DNA of 64,000 nucleotides from Agromyces soli (GTDB lineage Bacteria; Actinomycetota; Actinomycetes; Actinomycetales; Microbacteriaceae): positions 1,550,001-1,614,000 of the forward strand of contig NZ_CP094533.1 in assembly GCF_022811605.1 (NCBI RefSeq), read 5' to 3'. The notes below the pieces were generated by a model. It worked only from the letters and a program-made list of their open reading frames with translations. It did no database searches and was not told the origin of the DNA. The translations under genes and the position numbers were made by a program. This document shows, one piece after another, positions 1 through 8,187 of this stretch (positions within the stretch are counted from its first letter, which is position 1; each line of letters opens with the position of its first letter).

Positions 1-422
1 ATCTGGGATCGCGCTGGGTCCGCGACGCGACGGCCGGCATCCCCTCGTTGCTCAGGCACCCGGATGGGGTTGAGGTCATCGCCGTCGCCTCATCTCGAAC
101 GACCGATCCGGAGGTCCCGGTGAAGCACCCACGGCTGACACTCGTCGCCTCGGACGTGGACCTGGCAGTGCTGATTCGCGCGGTCGAGCGTGGATTCGGT
201 GACGCTCCGTCTGGCAGTCTCACGCAGGGCGTCGAATTGACGCCGCGCCAGCGCGACGTGCTCCTGCTGGTCGCCGGTGCCCGGTCGAACAAAGAGATCA
301 GCCAGCAGTTGTCGATCGCACCCGGCACGGTCAAGCGTCATCTGAACGATGTGTTCACCGTGCTCGAAGCGCGCTCCCGAATCGATGCGGTGAACCGAGC
401 ACGATCGCTCGGGCTGATCTGA
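1..422 (+). CDS. LuxR-type DNA-binding regulator, C-terminal part (5' end outside window)
   Basis: The frame is open from the window edge (first full codon at base 3) to a TGA at 420, so this is the 3' end of a longer gene; the TTG at 48 is not a convincing start. The last 65 or so residues form a LuxR/FixJ helix-turn-helix: ELTPRQRDVLLLVA, then NKEISQQLSIAPGTVKRHL, the usual recognition helix pattern. The preceding residues (LTLVASDVDLAVLIRAVERG) resemble the end of a receiver domain, which suggests an orphan or two-component response regulator, but the phosphorylation site is not in view. Target genes are unknown. Confidence 0.8.
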   Translation, partial: LGSRWVRDATAGIPSLLRHPDGVEVIAVASSRTTDPEVPVKHPRLTLVASDVDLAVLIRAVERGFGDAPSGSLTQGVELTPRQRDVLLLVAGARSNKEISQQLSIAPGTVKRHLNDVFTVLEARSRIDAVNRARSLGLI

Positions 423-500
423 AACCTGAGTCGGACTGCTACTTAAGACACATCGACTCGGCACTCGGACCAGCTGATCCCGAGGCGAGAAAGGACCCTC

Positions 501-998
501 ATGACGAACTCGTCATCGTTGACGATGCGGCTGCTGAGCATTGCGGTCGTTTTCAGTACTACCGTCGCGCTGACTGCGTGCGCAGGTGGTCTCTGGGACC
601 GGGCAGAACAGACTGAGCCAGCGAGGGACCCCGAGAGCACTTCGTCGGAGGCCGACGGTGTTACGGCCAGAGAAACTTGCCTGGAGTTGAGTATCCCGGA
701 GTCCGCGGCATTCAACGCGTTCAATGAACTCCGGAAGGGCAACATCGGGGCTGAGGCGCGAAACCAACTGCTTGAGGAGGCATCCGTCGGATATCGGACG
801 GTGCCCGTCGAACCCGGTAGCGAGCTCGAGACCGGAATTCACGCGGTGATCGCGTACATCGACTCGAGTACTCCGACTCCCGATGGCGCGATCTTCGATC
901 CGAGCACTGACGAGTTCGCCAGGCTCGGTTCCAACCTCGGGAGCCTCTGCAGCGCGGCAGGCACAGAGCTCGTGATCAACGCGTCCAGCGGAGGGTAG
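501..998 (+). CDS. putative lipoprotein, unknown function
   Basis: 165 residues. The N terminus has a short polar stretch, a hydrophobic run and a lipobox ending LTAC at about residue 27, so it should be lipidated and anchored outside the membrane. An AAAGGA ribosome site lies six bases or so before the ATG. The mature part is acidic and Ser/Glu-rich and contains two further Cys residues (ETCLEL, GSLCSAA) that could pair. No family was recognised. The next gene, two bases downstream, has the same size and layout, so the two are probably co-transcribed and may be distant paralogues. Confidence 0.72.
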   Translation: MTNSSSLTMRLLSIAVVFSTTVALTACAGGLWDRAEQTEPARDPESTSSEADGVTARETCLELSIPESAAFNAFNELRKGNIGAEARNQLLEEASVGYRTVPVEPGSELETGIHAVIAYIDSSTPTPDGAIFDPSTDEFARLGSNLGSLCSAAGTELVINASSGG

Positions 999-1000
999 GG

Positions 1001-1486
1001 GTGCTTGGTCCGCGATACGGGATGAATTGGACGAAAGCCTGCCTCGCGGCGGGGCTCCTGGTGTCCCTGGTGATCGGAACGGTCGGGTGCTCAGCGGTCG
1101 AGCCCCCGACTTCGCGTGAGGCTGCGGTCTCGCCCGCAGTGGAGAACGCTTCCGGCGAAACCGGCGATGTCGGTGTGTGCCATTCGGTCTCGCTCGTGAT
1201 GACCATGCTGGAGAAGGGCTCGGCTGCGTACTCGGCGGGTGCGTTGGACCGATCGAGCTTCACCATCGTGGCGGCCGACCTCGCCGACTCCCTCCGTTTG
1301 CTGCGCATCATGCACTCGGAGGCGACGTTGATCCCTGCGGTGGATTCGCTCAGATCGGCGATCGGTGACCTCGCGACAGCGGAGGGTGCGCCGCAGACAG
1401 GTGACGGGTCGCCCGTCGCGCTGAGCCTGGATCCGATCGTCAAGCGCTGCGACGAGATCGATGCGCCCGTGAGTATCTCGCAGTGA
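1001..1486 (+). CDS. putative lipoprotein, unknown function
   Basis: 161 residues starting at GTG 1001, chosen because GGAGGG lies five bases upstream; an ATG at 1022 is the alternative. A hydrophobic segment ends in a lipobox (GTVGC), predicting a surface lipoprotein. The mature part has one Cys early (VGVCHSV) and one near the end (VKRCDE), as in the preceding lipoprotein, which has cysteines at similar places. It begins two bases after that gene stops, so the pair is likely one transcript. No catalytic motif or named domain was seen. Confidence 0.7.
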   Translation: MLGPRYGMNWTKACLAAGLLVSLVIGTVGCSAVEPPTSREAAVSPAVENASGETGDVGVCHSVSLVMTMLEKGSAAYSAGALDRSSFTIVAADLADSLRLLRIMHSEATLIPAVDSLRSAIGDLATAEGAPQTGDGSPVALSLDPIVKRCDEIDAPVSISQ

Positions 1487-1524
1487 ATTGAATCGAGTGG
1501 AGTCGCCCGCTTGCGGTGCGATCG

Positions 1525-1617
1525 CACAACTCAGGAAGCCGCACCCGGCGATCCCCGCGCTTCCGCGGATCGGCGGATGCCTCGGCGCCCATAACCCCGG
1601 GATGTTCCTGAGTTGTG
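1525..1617. repeat. 93-bp element with 13-bp terminal inverted repeats
   Basis: The arms CACAACTCAGGAA (1525-1537) and TTCCTGAGTTGTG (1605-1617) are perfect inverted copies. The interior holds a second imperfect palindrome built on CCGCG/CGCGG and GATC. It fills the space between the lipoprotein gene and the convergent ABM gene. The structure looks like a small non-autonomous palindromic element (REP or MITE-like); it could also act as a terminator for the converging transcripts. No second copy was noticed in this window. Confidence 0.6.
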
Positions 1618-1640
1618 TGAGCGGGCGGGGCGGGGAGGCG

Positions 1641-2219
1641 TCAGGTGCGCGGTGTCAGCCAGCGGCGCAGCGAACGGGTCACGAACGGCAGCACCCAGTA
1701 CGTCATGATCGGCGTGAGCACGAGGGTCGTCACGAGCACCCGCAGCCACAGCGGCAGCTCGCCCCAGCCCGGCACGGGCGTCATGAGGTACGAGAACACG
1801 AGGTTCACGGGGAAGAAGCCGAGCCAGATCGTCACGGCCTGCTTCCAGCGCGGCGGGGCGGGCGGGGCCTCCATCGGTTCGGCGTCGACGGCGGGGATGG
1901 AGCCGGTGGCGGGTTCGTCGAACCATCCCTCGATCCCGGTGCGGCGCTTGGAGCGTTCGCTGCGCACGAAGCCCTCGCCCATCGAGAGCCACCAGCTGCG
2001 CTCGGGGGAGCGTTCCCACGCCTCGAGCGTCTCCTCGCTCGTGAAGCGGTAGAGCATGTGCCAGACCTGGGAGTCGCCGCCGGCGCGCACCCAGCCGGAA
2101 CCGAGGAAGCCGGGATGCTTGTTCGCGAGGTTCACGCCGGTCTGCACCCAGGCGGTGGCCTCGGAGATGCGGGCGGGGTCGACCTCGCGGCGGATCGACA
2201 CGGTGATGGGCTCTGACAT
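1641..2219 (-). CDS. antibiotic biosynthesis monooxygenase (ABM) domain membrane protein
   Basis: 192 residues. Residues 1-95 match the dimeric alpha/beta barrel ABM fold: ITVSIRREVDP near the start, then GFLGSGWV and WHMLYRFTSEETLEAW, as in the COG3224 group of ABM proteins. The C-terminal third has two hydrophobic segments (around residues 130-150 and 158-180), so the domain is tethered at the cytoplasmic membrane. GAGGT precedes the ATG. Proteins of this type are usually annotated only by domain; the haem or quinone substrate of true ABM enzymes is not implied here. Confidence 0.8.
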   Translation of the reverse strand: MSEPITVSIRREVDPARISEATAWVQTGVNLANKHPGFLGSGWVRAGGDSQVWHMLYRFTSEETLEAWERSPERSWWLSMGEGFVRSERSKRRTGIEGWFDEPATGSIPAVDAEPMEAPPAPPRWKQAVTIWLGFFPVNLVFSYLMTPVPGWGELPLWLRVLVTTLVLTPIMTYWVLPFVTRSLRRWLTPRT

Positions 2220-2402
2220 GGGACCTCGGGGGTGGTGAGTTCGCGTGGGCTCGCGCAGGGTGGTCGCGAGACTCGGGCAGATTCGGTCGTTTCGTTGGTG
2301 ACGTGGTGACCGCGGCCGTCAGCGAGTGTAGCTCGGGCGCATTTCGCGCTGGTTTCGGCTGCCGGAGGAGTGCGCTGAGCGAACCCCGGCCGTACAGGCT
2401 CG

Positions 2403-2769
2403 CTTGATCCCGGTCGAGGTCCGGCAGCATCACCCTCTGGTATCGCATCGCCCAGGCCCACTGCAGTCCGCCGCACAGGATGGCGAGGAGGAACGCCAAC
2501 GGCATCGCGATCCGACCCGCGAGCGTGTCGGGGTGCTCGGTCGTCAGGTTCGTGGCGAACGGCACGAGCACGATGAAGAGCAGCCGGATGTTGTTCAGCC
2601 AGACCATCGTCGTGTCGACCCGGGCGATGTGCTCGAACTGGTCGACGTGGACCATCCAGAGCAGGCAGAGCAGCCGGAAGCTGACGACGAAGTTCACGAA
2701 CAGCGGGGCGGCGCTGGCGAGCGCCGTCCACGCGAACGGGTGCGGCGCGGAGCACGACGCTGCTCGGGC
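2403..2769 (-). pseudogene. TMEM175 (DUF1211)-type channel fragment, both ends missing
   Basis: The minus-strand frame beginning just after the stop at 2770 encodes hydrophobic segments matching the middle of bacterial TMEM175 potassium channels: a helix ending FRLLCLLWMVHVDQFEHI, the conserved RVDTTMVWLNNIRLLFIVLVPF helix-loop, and one more helix (IAMPLAFLLAILCGG). The family hallmark FSDG at the start of helix 1 is absent and no start codon precedes the region; after VMLPDLD the sequence loses membrane character, so the last helix is absent too. A GTG at 2697 is the only candidate start. A decayed remnant is the simplest reading. Confidence 0.6.
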
Positions 2770-2940
2770 TCAGCCGGGACGCCGCCCGGTGTCCTCGGGG
2801 TCCTCGGCGATCGGCGGGGGCCCGTCAGGGGAGACGGCGCCGCCTTCATTCACCCAATCCGCGATCTCGGCGGCGTCCTCCTTCGTCACCGGCCGAGGCC
2901 GTCGGAACAACGACTTCAACTTCTCCGTGAACTTGGACAT
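2770..2940 (-). CDS. small acidic hypothetical protein, 56 aa
   Basis: Starts ATG at 2940 and stops TGA at 2772-2770. The protein begins with a basic amphipathic stretch (KLKSLFRRPR) and continues with an acidic, Pro/Gly-rich tail. It has no membrane segment and no recognised family. It lies 67 bases downstream of the XRE regulator gene on the same strand and is in the same frame as, but separated by a stop from, the TMEM175 remnant that follows. A clear ribosome site is not visible, which keeps confidence moderate. Confidence 0.5.
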   Translation of the reverse strand: MSKFTEKLKSLFRRPRPVTKEDAAEIADWVNEGGAVSPDGPPPIAEDPEDTGRRPG

Positions 2941-3007
2941 ATCGAAACTCTACGACCGCACCGCAATCACGCGGGCGCGCTGCTCGGTCGCCTGCTGGAG
3001 TTCGTGC

Positions 3008-3244
3008 TCATCCGCGCGGGCGCAGCACGAGCAGTTCGCCGATCTCGCAGTCGAGCGCGCGGCAGATCGCCTGCAGCGTCGAGAAGCGGATGGCCCGGGC
3101 CCGATCGTTCTTCAGCACGCTGAGGTTCACGACCGTCACGCCGACGATCTCGGCGAGCCGGGTGAGGGTCAGCCCGCGCTCCTCGAGCAGCTCGTCGAGC
3201 CGGCAGTGCACGTCCGTGCCGTCCTCGATCTCGGCCGGCGCCAT
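3008..3244 (-). CDS. XRE-family (YozG-like) helix-turn-helix regulator
   Basis: 78 residues, essentially one Cro/C1-type HTH: LDELLEERGLTLTRLAEIVG followed by VTVVNLSVLKNDRARAIRF and the closing LQAICRALDCEIGELL, which is typical of the small YozG-like group. Its ATG overlaps the stop of the DUF2975 membrane gene by one base (TGATG), so translation is coupled. DUF2975 plus a YozG-type regulator is a common gene pair; the regulator probably controls its own operon through the AT-rich inverted repeat at 3890-3916. Confidence 0.87.
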   Translation of the reverse strand: MAPAEIEDGTDVHCRLDELLEERGLTLTRLAEIVGVTVVNLSVLKNDRARAIRFSTLQAICRALDCEIGELLVLRPRG

Positions 3245-3885
3245 CAGACGAGGCCCTCGGTGTCGCGCTGCAGTCGTTCCCCGATCGAGAAGACGGTGCA
3301 CAGGAGGGCCACGGCGAACGCCCACAGCACGAGGGCGAAGGGGTCGACGCTCATGATCACGTTGTCGAAGGTGCGCTCGCTGAGCACGGCGAACCCGCCG
3401 TTCGCCGCCATGTTGCCGAAGAAGGGCACGGCGATGAAGCCGGCGAGGCCGACGAACCCGGCGGTGGCGACCAGCACGGTATTGGTGCGGCAGAAGACGA
3501 CGCCGCGGGCCACGTTCCGGATGAGCCAGACGAGGGCTGCGACGCCGACGATGACCGCGACCATCAGCACGAGCTGCTGGATGACGATGGCCCACTGCGA
3601 CGCGACCGGGAGCGCGGGAACCGTGAGAACGGCTTGATCCAGGGCGACGGGCACGGGCGCCCCGTCTGGGCCGATCGGGGCCTCAGCGGGGGTCCCGGCG
3701 AACGTGGCCAGCACGGCGACGTCGCGGTTCGGCAGTACTTCGATGATCCGCGTGACGGCCGACCAGGCGACCCAGGCCGCGATGACCGCCCCGGCCGCGG
3801 CGAAGAGCCAGAGGCTCACCCGGTCGGCGAGCTTGATGGCGTGGGCCGTGTTCGGCGTGGTGTTCGTCTGCATGGGCAGCAGCAT
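3244..3885 (-). CDS. DUF2975-family membrane protein
   Basis: 213 residues with about four membrane helices: one near residues 25-50, then after a periplasmic loop of roughly 50 residues three more (ILVLMVAVIVGVAALVWLI region, the GFVGLAGFIAVPFFG region and a final FALVLWAFAVALL helix). The internal pattern (helix, FRxxN-type turn, helix, ending IGERLQRDTEGLV just before a coupled HTH gene) is characteristic of DUF2975. The start could be ATG 3885 or ATG 3873; neither has a strong ribosome site. Function of the family is unknown. Confidence 0.78.
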   Translation of the reverse strand: MLLPMQTNTTPNTAHAIKLADRVSLWLFAAAGAVIAAWVAWSAVTRIIEVLPNRDVAVLATFAGTPAEAPIGPDGAPVPVALDQAVLTVPALPVASQWAIVIQQLVLMVAVIVGVAALVWLIRNVARGVVFCRTNTVLVATAGFVGLAGFIAVPFFGNMAANGGFAVLSERTFDNVIMSVDPFALVLWAFAVALLCTVFSIGERLQRDTEGLV

Positions 3886-3889
3886 ACCG

Positions 3890-3916
3890 ATATTCGATAA
3901 TAATGGAAATCGATAT
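3890..3916. promoter_or_regulatory. AT-rich imperfect inverted repeat upstream of the DUF2975/XRE operon
   Basis: ATATTCGAT (3890-3898) faces ATCGATAT (3909-3916) across a 10-base AT-rich spacer, directly before the first ATG of the DUF2975 gene. The local AT content stands out sharply from the surroundings, so this is probably the promoter with an operator for the coupled XRE regulator. The arms differ by one inserted T. Confidence 0.5.
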
Positions 3917-3923
3917 GTTGAGG

Positions 3924-4826
3924 TCAGCGGGGCAGAGCGGAGCCGAGCGTTCCCAACCCCTCGACCACCACGTCGGCCAGCAGCCTGGCGTAGCGCCCGT
4001 CGGGGTCGAGCTCGGGGTCGAAGACCGTCACCGAGGCGCCGATCGCGGCGGGTGCGAGCTCGGCGAGCAGCGCCGTCAGCGTCTCGACGTCGAGCCCGCC
4101 GGGGTCGGGGCTGTCGACCGCCGGCATGACGCTCGGGTCGAGCAGATCGACGTCGAGCTGCAGCCAGTACCCGACGCCGGCGGTCGCCCGGATGCGCTCG
4201 GCGAGCCGCGACGCAGGCTGGGCCAGGGCCTCCGCCGCGGAGACGACGAGCCCGAGCGTGCGGCGTGCCTCGTCGGCGTGCTCGTCGTCGTCGCGGTGGC
4301 CGAGGTGCACTGCGCGCGCCGCGTCGAAGGAGGGTCCCGCGCCGTCGAGGTCGGCGATCGCGGGCCAGTGCAGGCCGACCACGGCCGCGAGGTCCTCGCC
4401 GGCGACGCTGGCGCAGGCCTCGCTGTTGCCGGGATGCCGGAAGTCGGTGTGCCCGTCGAGGTGCACGAGCCCGGTGCCGCCGCGGCGGGCCAAGGCGAGC
4501 CCCGCGCCGAGCAGGATGCTGCAGTCGCCGCCGAGGATGAGCGGCGCGTCACCGGCGTCGAGCACTGCGTCGAGGCGCTGCGCGAGCCCCCGAGCGTGTT
4601 CGACCAGGGCGGCCTCGTTGCGCACGTGGCCGGGCGCTCGGCTCGCGTCGTCGTCGAGATACGGCCCCGCGGGGACCGTACCGGCGTCGCGGGCACCGGC
4701 CGTGAGCAGCCGCTCGAAGAGTCCGGCCGCACGCAGCGCCTCGGGCGCTCGCCACGCCCCGGGCACCGCGCCGGGCCGCGGCGGGCGCAGGCCGAGGCTG
4801 CTCGGGGCGGCGACGAGCGCGATCAT
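3924..4826 (-). CDS. arginase/agmatinase-family ureohydrolase
   Basis: 300 residues, usual length for the family. The three metal-binding signatures of binuclear Mn ureohydrolases are present: LGGDCS, then LDGHTDF and LDVDLLDPSVMP with the catalytic Asp/His set. Related enzymes split guanidino compounds such as arginine, agmatine, guanidinobutyrate or formiminoglutamate to release urea or formamide. The substrate loop does not identify the compound and no arginine or histidine pathway genes lie beside it, so only the family is assigned. Confidence 0.88.
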   Translation of the reverse strand: MIALVAAPSSLGLRPPRPGAVPGAWRAPEALRAAGLFERLLTAGARDAGTVPAGPYLDDDASRAPGHVRNEAALVEHARGLAQRLDAVLDAGDAPLILGGDCSILLGAGLALARRGGTGLVHLDGHTDFRHPGNSEACASVAGEDLAAVVGLHWPAIADLDGAGPSFDAARAVHLGHRDDDEHADEARRTLGLVVSAAEALAQPASRLAERIRATAGVGYWLQLDVDLLDPSVMPAVDSPDPGGLDVETLTALLAELAPAAIGASVTVFDPELDPDGRYARLLADVVVEGLGTLGSALPR

Positions 4827-4860
4827 GGACTCAGGCTGTCATGCACGGCCGACATCACGA

Positions 4861-5004
4861 CTACGGCCGGTACTCCTCGCGCGGCTCCGGATGACGCACC
4901 TCGGGCCGGGCCGGGGGGAGGCCGCCGAGGCCGTCGAGCGCGGCCGCGAGGCTCGCGAACAGGGCGCGGACGACCCGCCAGAATCCGCTTCTCCGTCTCT
5001 GCAT
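4861..5004 (-). CDS. small basic hypothetical protein, 47 aa
   Basis: Short minus-strand ORF from ATG 5004 to TAG 4863-4861. A very good ribosome site (GGAGGT, about six bases before the ATG) supports it. The protein starts with a basic run (MQRRRSGFWRVVR), has an amphipathic Ala/Leu helix and ends in an acidic/basic EPREEYRP tail. It sits between the convergently placed arginase-family gene and the divergent HExxH membrane protein gene. No family was recognised. Confidence 0.5.
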   Translation of the reverse strand: MQRRRSGFWRVVRALFASLAAALDGLGGLPPARPEVRHPEPREEYRP

Positions 5005-5164
5005 GGCCCACCTCCGGGGGTGAACCCTCAACATACCGGAGGAAACGCTTCAGTTCTTCCCGGAATCGTGGGCCGGCGCGACATACTGGAGTGCTGGCCG
5101 CGGGGAGCTTCCGCGGCCGCAGCCATGAGCCCTGCGCAGCGCCGCCCAGAGAAACGAGCCCGAG

Positions 5165-6316
5165 TTGCCCGATCCCCGCACGACTCCCAGCGACGAACCC
5201 GTGCAGCCGACCGAGGCCGTACAGCCTGCCGAGGACGCGCTGCCCGACGAGGTCGAGCCGGCCGGCCCGCCGTCCGCGTCGGAGGCGCCCGAGGCATCCG
5301 CCCCCGAGCCTTCCGAGGCCGAGGCGCCCGCCCCCGAGCCTTCCGAGGCCGAGGCGCCCGCCCCCGAGGCTTCCGCCCCCGGCGCATCCGTCCCCGATGC
5401 CTCCCCCGCCGACGCGCCCGCCCCCGTGCGCCGTCGCCGCTGGCCGATCGTCGTCATCTCGATCCTCGGCGTGCTGCTGCTCGGCGCGGGCGCCGTCGCC
5501 GGCTGGCTGTACGTGCAGCTCGGCGACGCGAGCGACCGCATCGTCGAGCAGAACCAGGAGCTCGAGGAGCAGCGTGAGCTCATCGAGAAGAAGGAGGTCT
5601 TCGGCGCTGCGATGACCCGGCTCCACGAGGGTGTCGTGCCGCTGGAGGGGCTGCCGTTCACCGCGCTCGCCGACTGGGAGCGGTATCAGTCGATCGCGAC
5701 GAGCGGCTGGTTCCACCGCTGGGACGCGGACGCGCTCGACACCGACATCGCGCGCGCCGAGCAGGCGGCCGAGCAGCTCGAGAGCCTGCACGCGGCGGCG
5801 GCCGCCGAGGCCGCGACGAACGCGAGCGGCTCCGCCTGGGAGGCGACGCTCGATCGGCTGGGTCGTGGCTACGTGACCACCCGGATCGAGCGCGGCGACA
5901 CCCCGTGCGGCGCCGAGGCGCTCGCGTGCGTCAGCAGCAACGAGCCCACGATCGTGCGCGTCTCCGCAGGCCAGGACGCGGCCGAGTCGATGACCGACTG
6001 GCTCCGCACCGGCGTCGCCTATCACGAGTTCGCGCACACGCTGCAGAATCTGAACCCCGAGGCGGGCGAGGCCGCCGCACAGGCCTTCGGCGGCGACTAC
6101 GAGACCATGGCCGACTGCTATTCGCTGACGTTCCTCGACGGCTGGACGCTCGACCACGAGATCTGGACGAGCGACACCACCTACTGGGAAGTGAGCATCG
6201 GCTACGGCTACACCTGCACCGAGAGCCAGCGCCAGGTCATCCGCGACTGGAACGCGCAGCTGCCCGTCGTGATCCAGCCGATCACGCAGGATGGCTCGGG
6301 CCGGGCGGCGAGCTGA
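5165..6316 (+). CDS. membrane-anchored HExxH putative zinc peptidase
   Basis: 383 residues from a TTG start. Order of parts: a long Pro/Ala/Glu-rich cytoplasmic stretch with two tandem APEPSEAEAP copies (residues 1-95), a basic anchor and one membrane helix (about 97-120), a short coiled coil (RIVEQNQELEEQRELIEKK), then an external domain. That domain holds YHEFAHTLQ (His287-His291) and FGGDYE, whose Glu313 is 22 residues after the last His, the arrangement of a gluzincin active site. Cys pairs near CGAEALAC suggest an extracellular fold. The protein encoded at 16983-18116 shares the same motif and spacing. Substrate unknown. Confidence 0.65.
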   Translation: MPDPRTTPSDEPVQPTEAVQPAEDALPDEVEPAGPPSASEAPEASAPEPSEAEAPAPEPSEAEAPAPEASAPGASVPDASPADAPAPVRRRRWPIVVISILGVLLLGAGAVAGWLYVQLGDASDRIVEQNQELEEQRELIEKKEVFGAAMTRLHEGVVPLEGLPFTALADWERYQSIATSGWFHRWDADALDTDIARAEQAAEQLESLHAAAAAEAATNASGSAWEATLDRLGRGYVTTRIERGDTPCGAEALACVSSNEPTIVRVSAGQDAAESMTDWLRTGVAYHEFAHTLQNLNPEAGEAAAQAFGGDYETMADCYSLTFLDGWTLDHEIWTSDTTYWEVSIGYGYTCTESQRQVIRDWNAQLPVVIQPITQDGSGRAAS

Positions 6317-7418
6317 CCGCCGCCGGCAGCCGCACGCTCACCCGCAGGCCCCCGCGCGGGCCGGGCTCGACGACGAGCACGCCGTCGTGCGCGGTCACGA
6401 TGCTCTGCACGATCGCGAGTCCGAGTCCCACGCCGGCGTGATCGCCGCGGATCCGTTCCGCGCCGCGCTGGAACGGTTCGGTGAGCGTCGCCACGACGTG
6501 GGGTGCGAGCGCGGGCCCGGTGTTCTCGACCACGAGCACCGCGCGGCCCGGCGCCGCGACCGTCGTGACCGTCACCTCGCCGCCCTCGGGCAGGTTGTGC
6601 ACGATGGCGTTGTGCACGAGATTGGTGGTGAGCTGCAGCAGGAGCGCGGGCGATCCGAGGGCCGCGACGACGTCGCCGGATGCCTCGACGGCGACCCCGC
6701 GCCGCTCCGCGAGCGGCAGCAGCGTCTCGACCGACTCCTCGGCGAGCAGCGAGAGGTCGACCGCGTCGCGGTGGAACGCCCGCCGGTCGGCCCGGCTGAG
6801 CAGCAGCAGCGCCTCGGTCAGTTCGATCGCTCGACCGTTCACGAGTCGGAGCCGTTCGACGAGCGCCTGGTCGGCCCCGGGGTCGTCGCGGGCGACCTCG
6901 AGCATCGTCTGCGTGATCGCGAGCGGCGTGCGCAGCTCGTGCGAGGCGTTCGCGGCGAAGCGCTGCTGCTCGGCGATGTGCGCCTCGAGCCGGGCGAGCA
7001 TCGCGTCGAAGCTGTCGGCGAGCTCGCGGAACTCGTCGCTGCGACCCTCGAGCTCGATCCGGTGCGAGAGCGAGCCCTCCGCCGTCTTGCGCGTCGCGCT
7101 CGTGATGCGGCCGAGCGGGGCGAGCATCCGGCCGGCCAGGAACCAGCCGCCGGCGAGCCCGAAGGCCAGCAGGAACAGCAGGGCCCAGGCCGCGGCCGGG
7201 GCGAAGGCGCGCACGAGGTCGTCGCGGCCGGGCGTGAAACCGTCCATCGTGACGGAGGCATCGGCCGGCACGTAGCGCAGCAGGAACAGCCAGACGACGG
7301 CGAGCAGCAGCAGCATCGCGAGCAGCAGGAAGCCCGCGTAGCTGAGGGTCAGCTTCCAGCGGACGGAGAGCCCGGGCCGCCGAGCCACCCGCGCCTCAGG
7401 CATCCGATGCCCCAGCAT
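6282..7418 (-). CDS. sensor histidine kinase (VanS-like)
   Basis: 378 residues. Two membrane helices (about 25-48 and 75-97) flank a short external loop; a HAMP linker follows, then the dimerisation/phosphoacceptor box NASHELRTPLA with His160, an N box (NLVHNAIVHN) and ATP-binding G boxes (ENTGP, GVGLGLAI). The gene starts within the last bases of the response regulator gene (overlap 7396-7418), so the pair is one operon. An internal ATG at 7403 is an alternative start. Its 3' end overlaps the convergent HExxH gene by 35 bases. Confidence 0.93.
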   Translation of the reverse strand: MLGHRMPEARVARRPGLSVRWKLTLSYAGFLLLAMLLLLAVVWLFLLRYVPADASVTMDGFTPGRDDLVRAFAPAAAWALLFLLAFGLAGGWFLAGRMLAPLGRITSATRKTAEGSLSHRIELEGRSDEFRELADSFDAMLARLEAHIAEQQRFAANASHELRTPLAITQTMLEVARDDPGADQALVERLRLVNGRAIELTEALLLLSRADRRAFHRDAVDLSLLAEESVETLLPLAERRGVAVEASGDVVAALGSPALLLQLTTNLVHNAIVHNLPEGGEVTVTTVAAPGRAVLVVENTGPALAPHVVATLTEPFQRGAERIRGDHAGVGLGLAIVQSIVTAHDGVLVVEPGPRGGLRVSVRLPAAVSSPPGPSHPA

Positions 7419-8100
7419 CCGCGCCGCCGCCGCCCGCGTCCCCGGTGTCGATGCGGTAGCCGACGCCCGGCACCGTCGCGATCACCCACGGGGTGCCGAG
7501 GCGCTTGCGCAGCGCGGACACCGTGATGCGCACGGCGTTCGTGAACGGGTCGGCGTTCTCGTCCCAGGCGCGCTCGAGCAGCTCCTCGGCGCTGATCACG
7601 CCGCCCTCCGCGGCGACGAGCACCTCGAGCACGGCGAACTGCTTGCGGGTGAGCGCCACGTAGCGGCCGTCGCGGTAGACCTCGCGGCGGAAGGGGTCGA
7701 GCCGGAGCCCGGCGAGCTCGCGCACGGGCGGGCGCACCTGGCTGCGCCGGCGGTCGAGCGCCCGAAGTCGCAGCACCAGCTCGCGCAGCTCGAACGGCTT
7801 CGTGAGGTAGTCGTCGGCGCCGAGCTCGAAGCCGGAGGCCTTGTCGTCGATGCGGTCGGCGGCGGTGAGCATGAGGATCGGCATCCCGACCCCGGAGGCG
7901 ACGATGCTCGCCGCGACCTCGTCGCCGCTGGGACCGGGGATGTCGCGGTCGAGCACGGCCAGGTCGTAGCTGTTGATCGACAGCAGCTCGAGGGCGGTGT
8001 CGCCGTCGCCGGCCACGTCGGCGGCGATCGCCTCCCGGCGGAGTCCCGTGCGGATGGCCTCGGCCATCAGGGGTTCGTCCTCGACGATCAGCACGCGCAT
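7396..8100 (-). CDS. OmpR-family response regulator (VanR-like)
   Basis: 234 residues. The receiver has the acidic pair in VEDEP, the phosphoacceptor Asp51 in VLDRDIPG and the conserved Lys in DYLTKPF; the winged-helix output domain carries ELLERAW, TNAVRITVSALRKRL and the closing GVGYRI. The first ATG of the domain (8100) is the start, although the frame is open further upstream. It is transcribed with the kinase gene and divergently from a VanZ-like gene 87 bases away, which is a plausible target. Confidence 0.94.
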   Translation of the reverse strand: MRVLIVEDEPLMAEAIRTGLRREAIAADVAGDGDTALELLSINSYDLAVLDRDIPGPSGDEVAASIVASGVGMPILMLTAADRIDDKASGFELGADDYLTKPFELRELVLRLRALDRRRSQVRPPVRELAGLRLDPFRREVYRDGRYVALTRKQFAVLEVLVAAEGGVISAEELLERAWDENADPFTNAVRITVSALRKRLGTPWVIATVPGVGYRIDTGDAGGGGADAGASDA

Positions 8101-8187
8101 GACACCGATGGTACGAGGCGGGCCGTATCGCGAGCGTATGCGGAACGGCCTACGCGGCGGCAACACGCCCGCGCGTGGACTGGGAGC

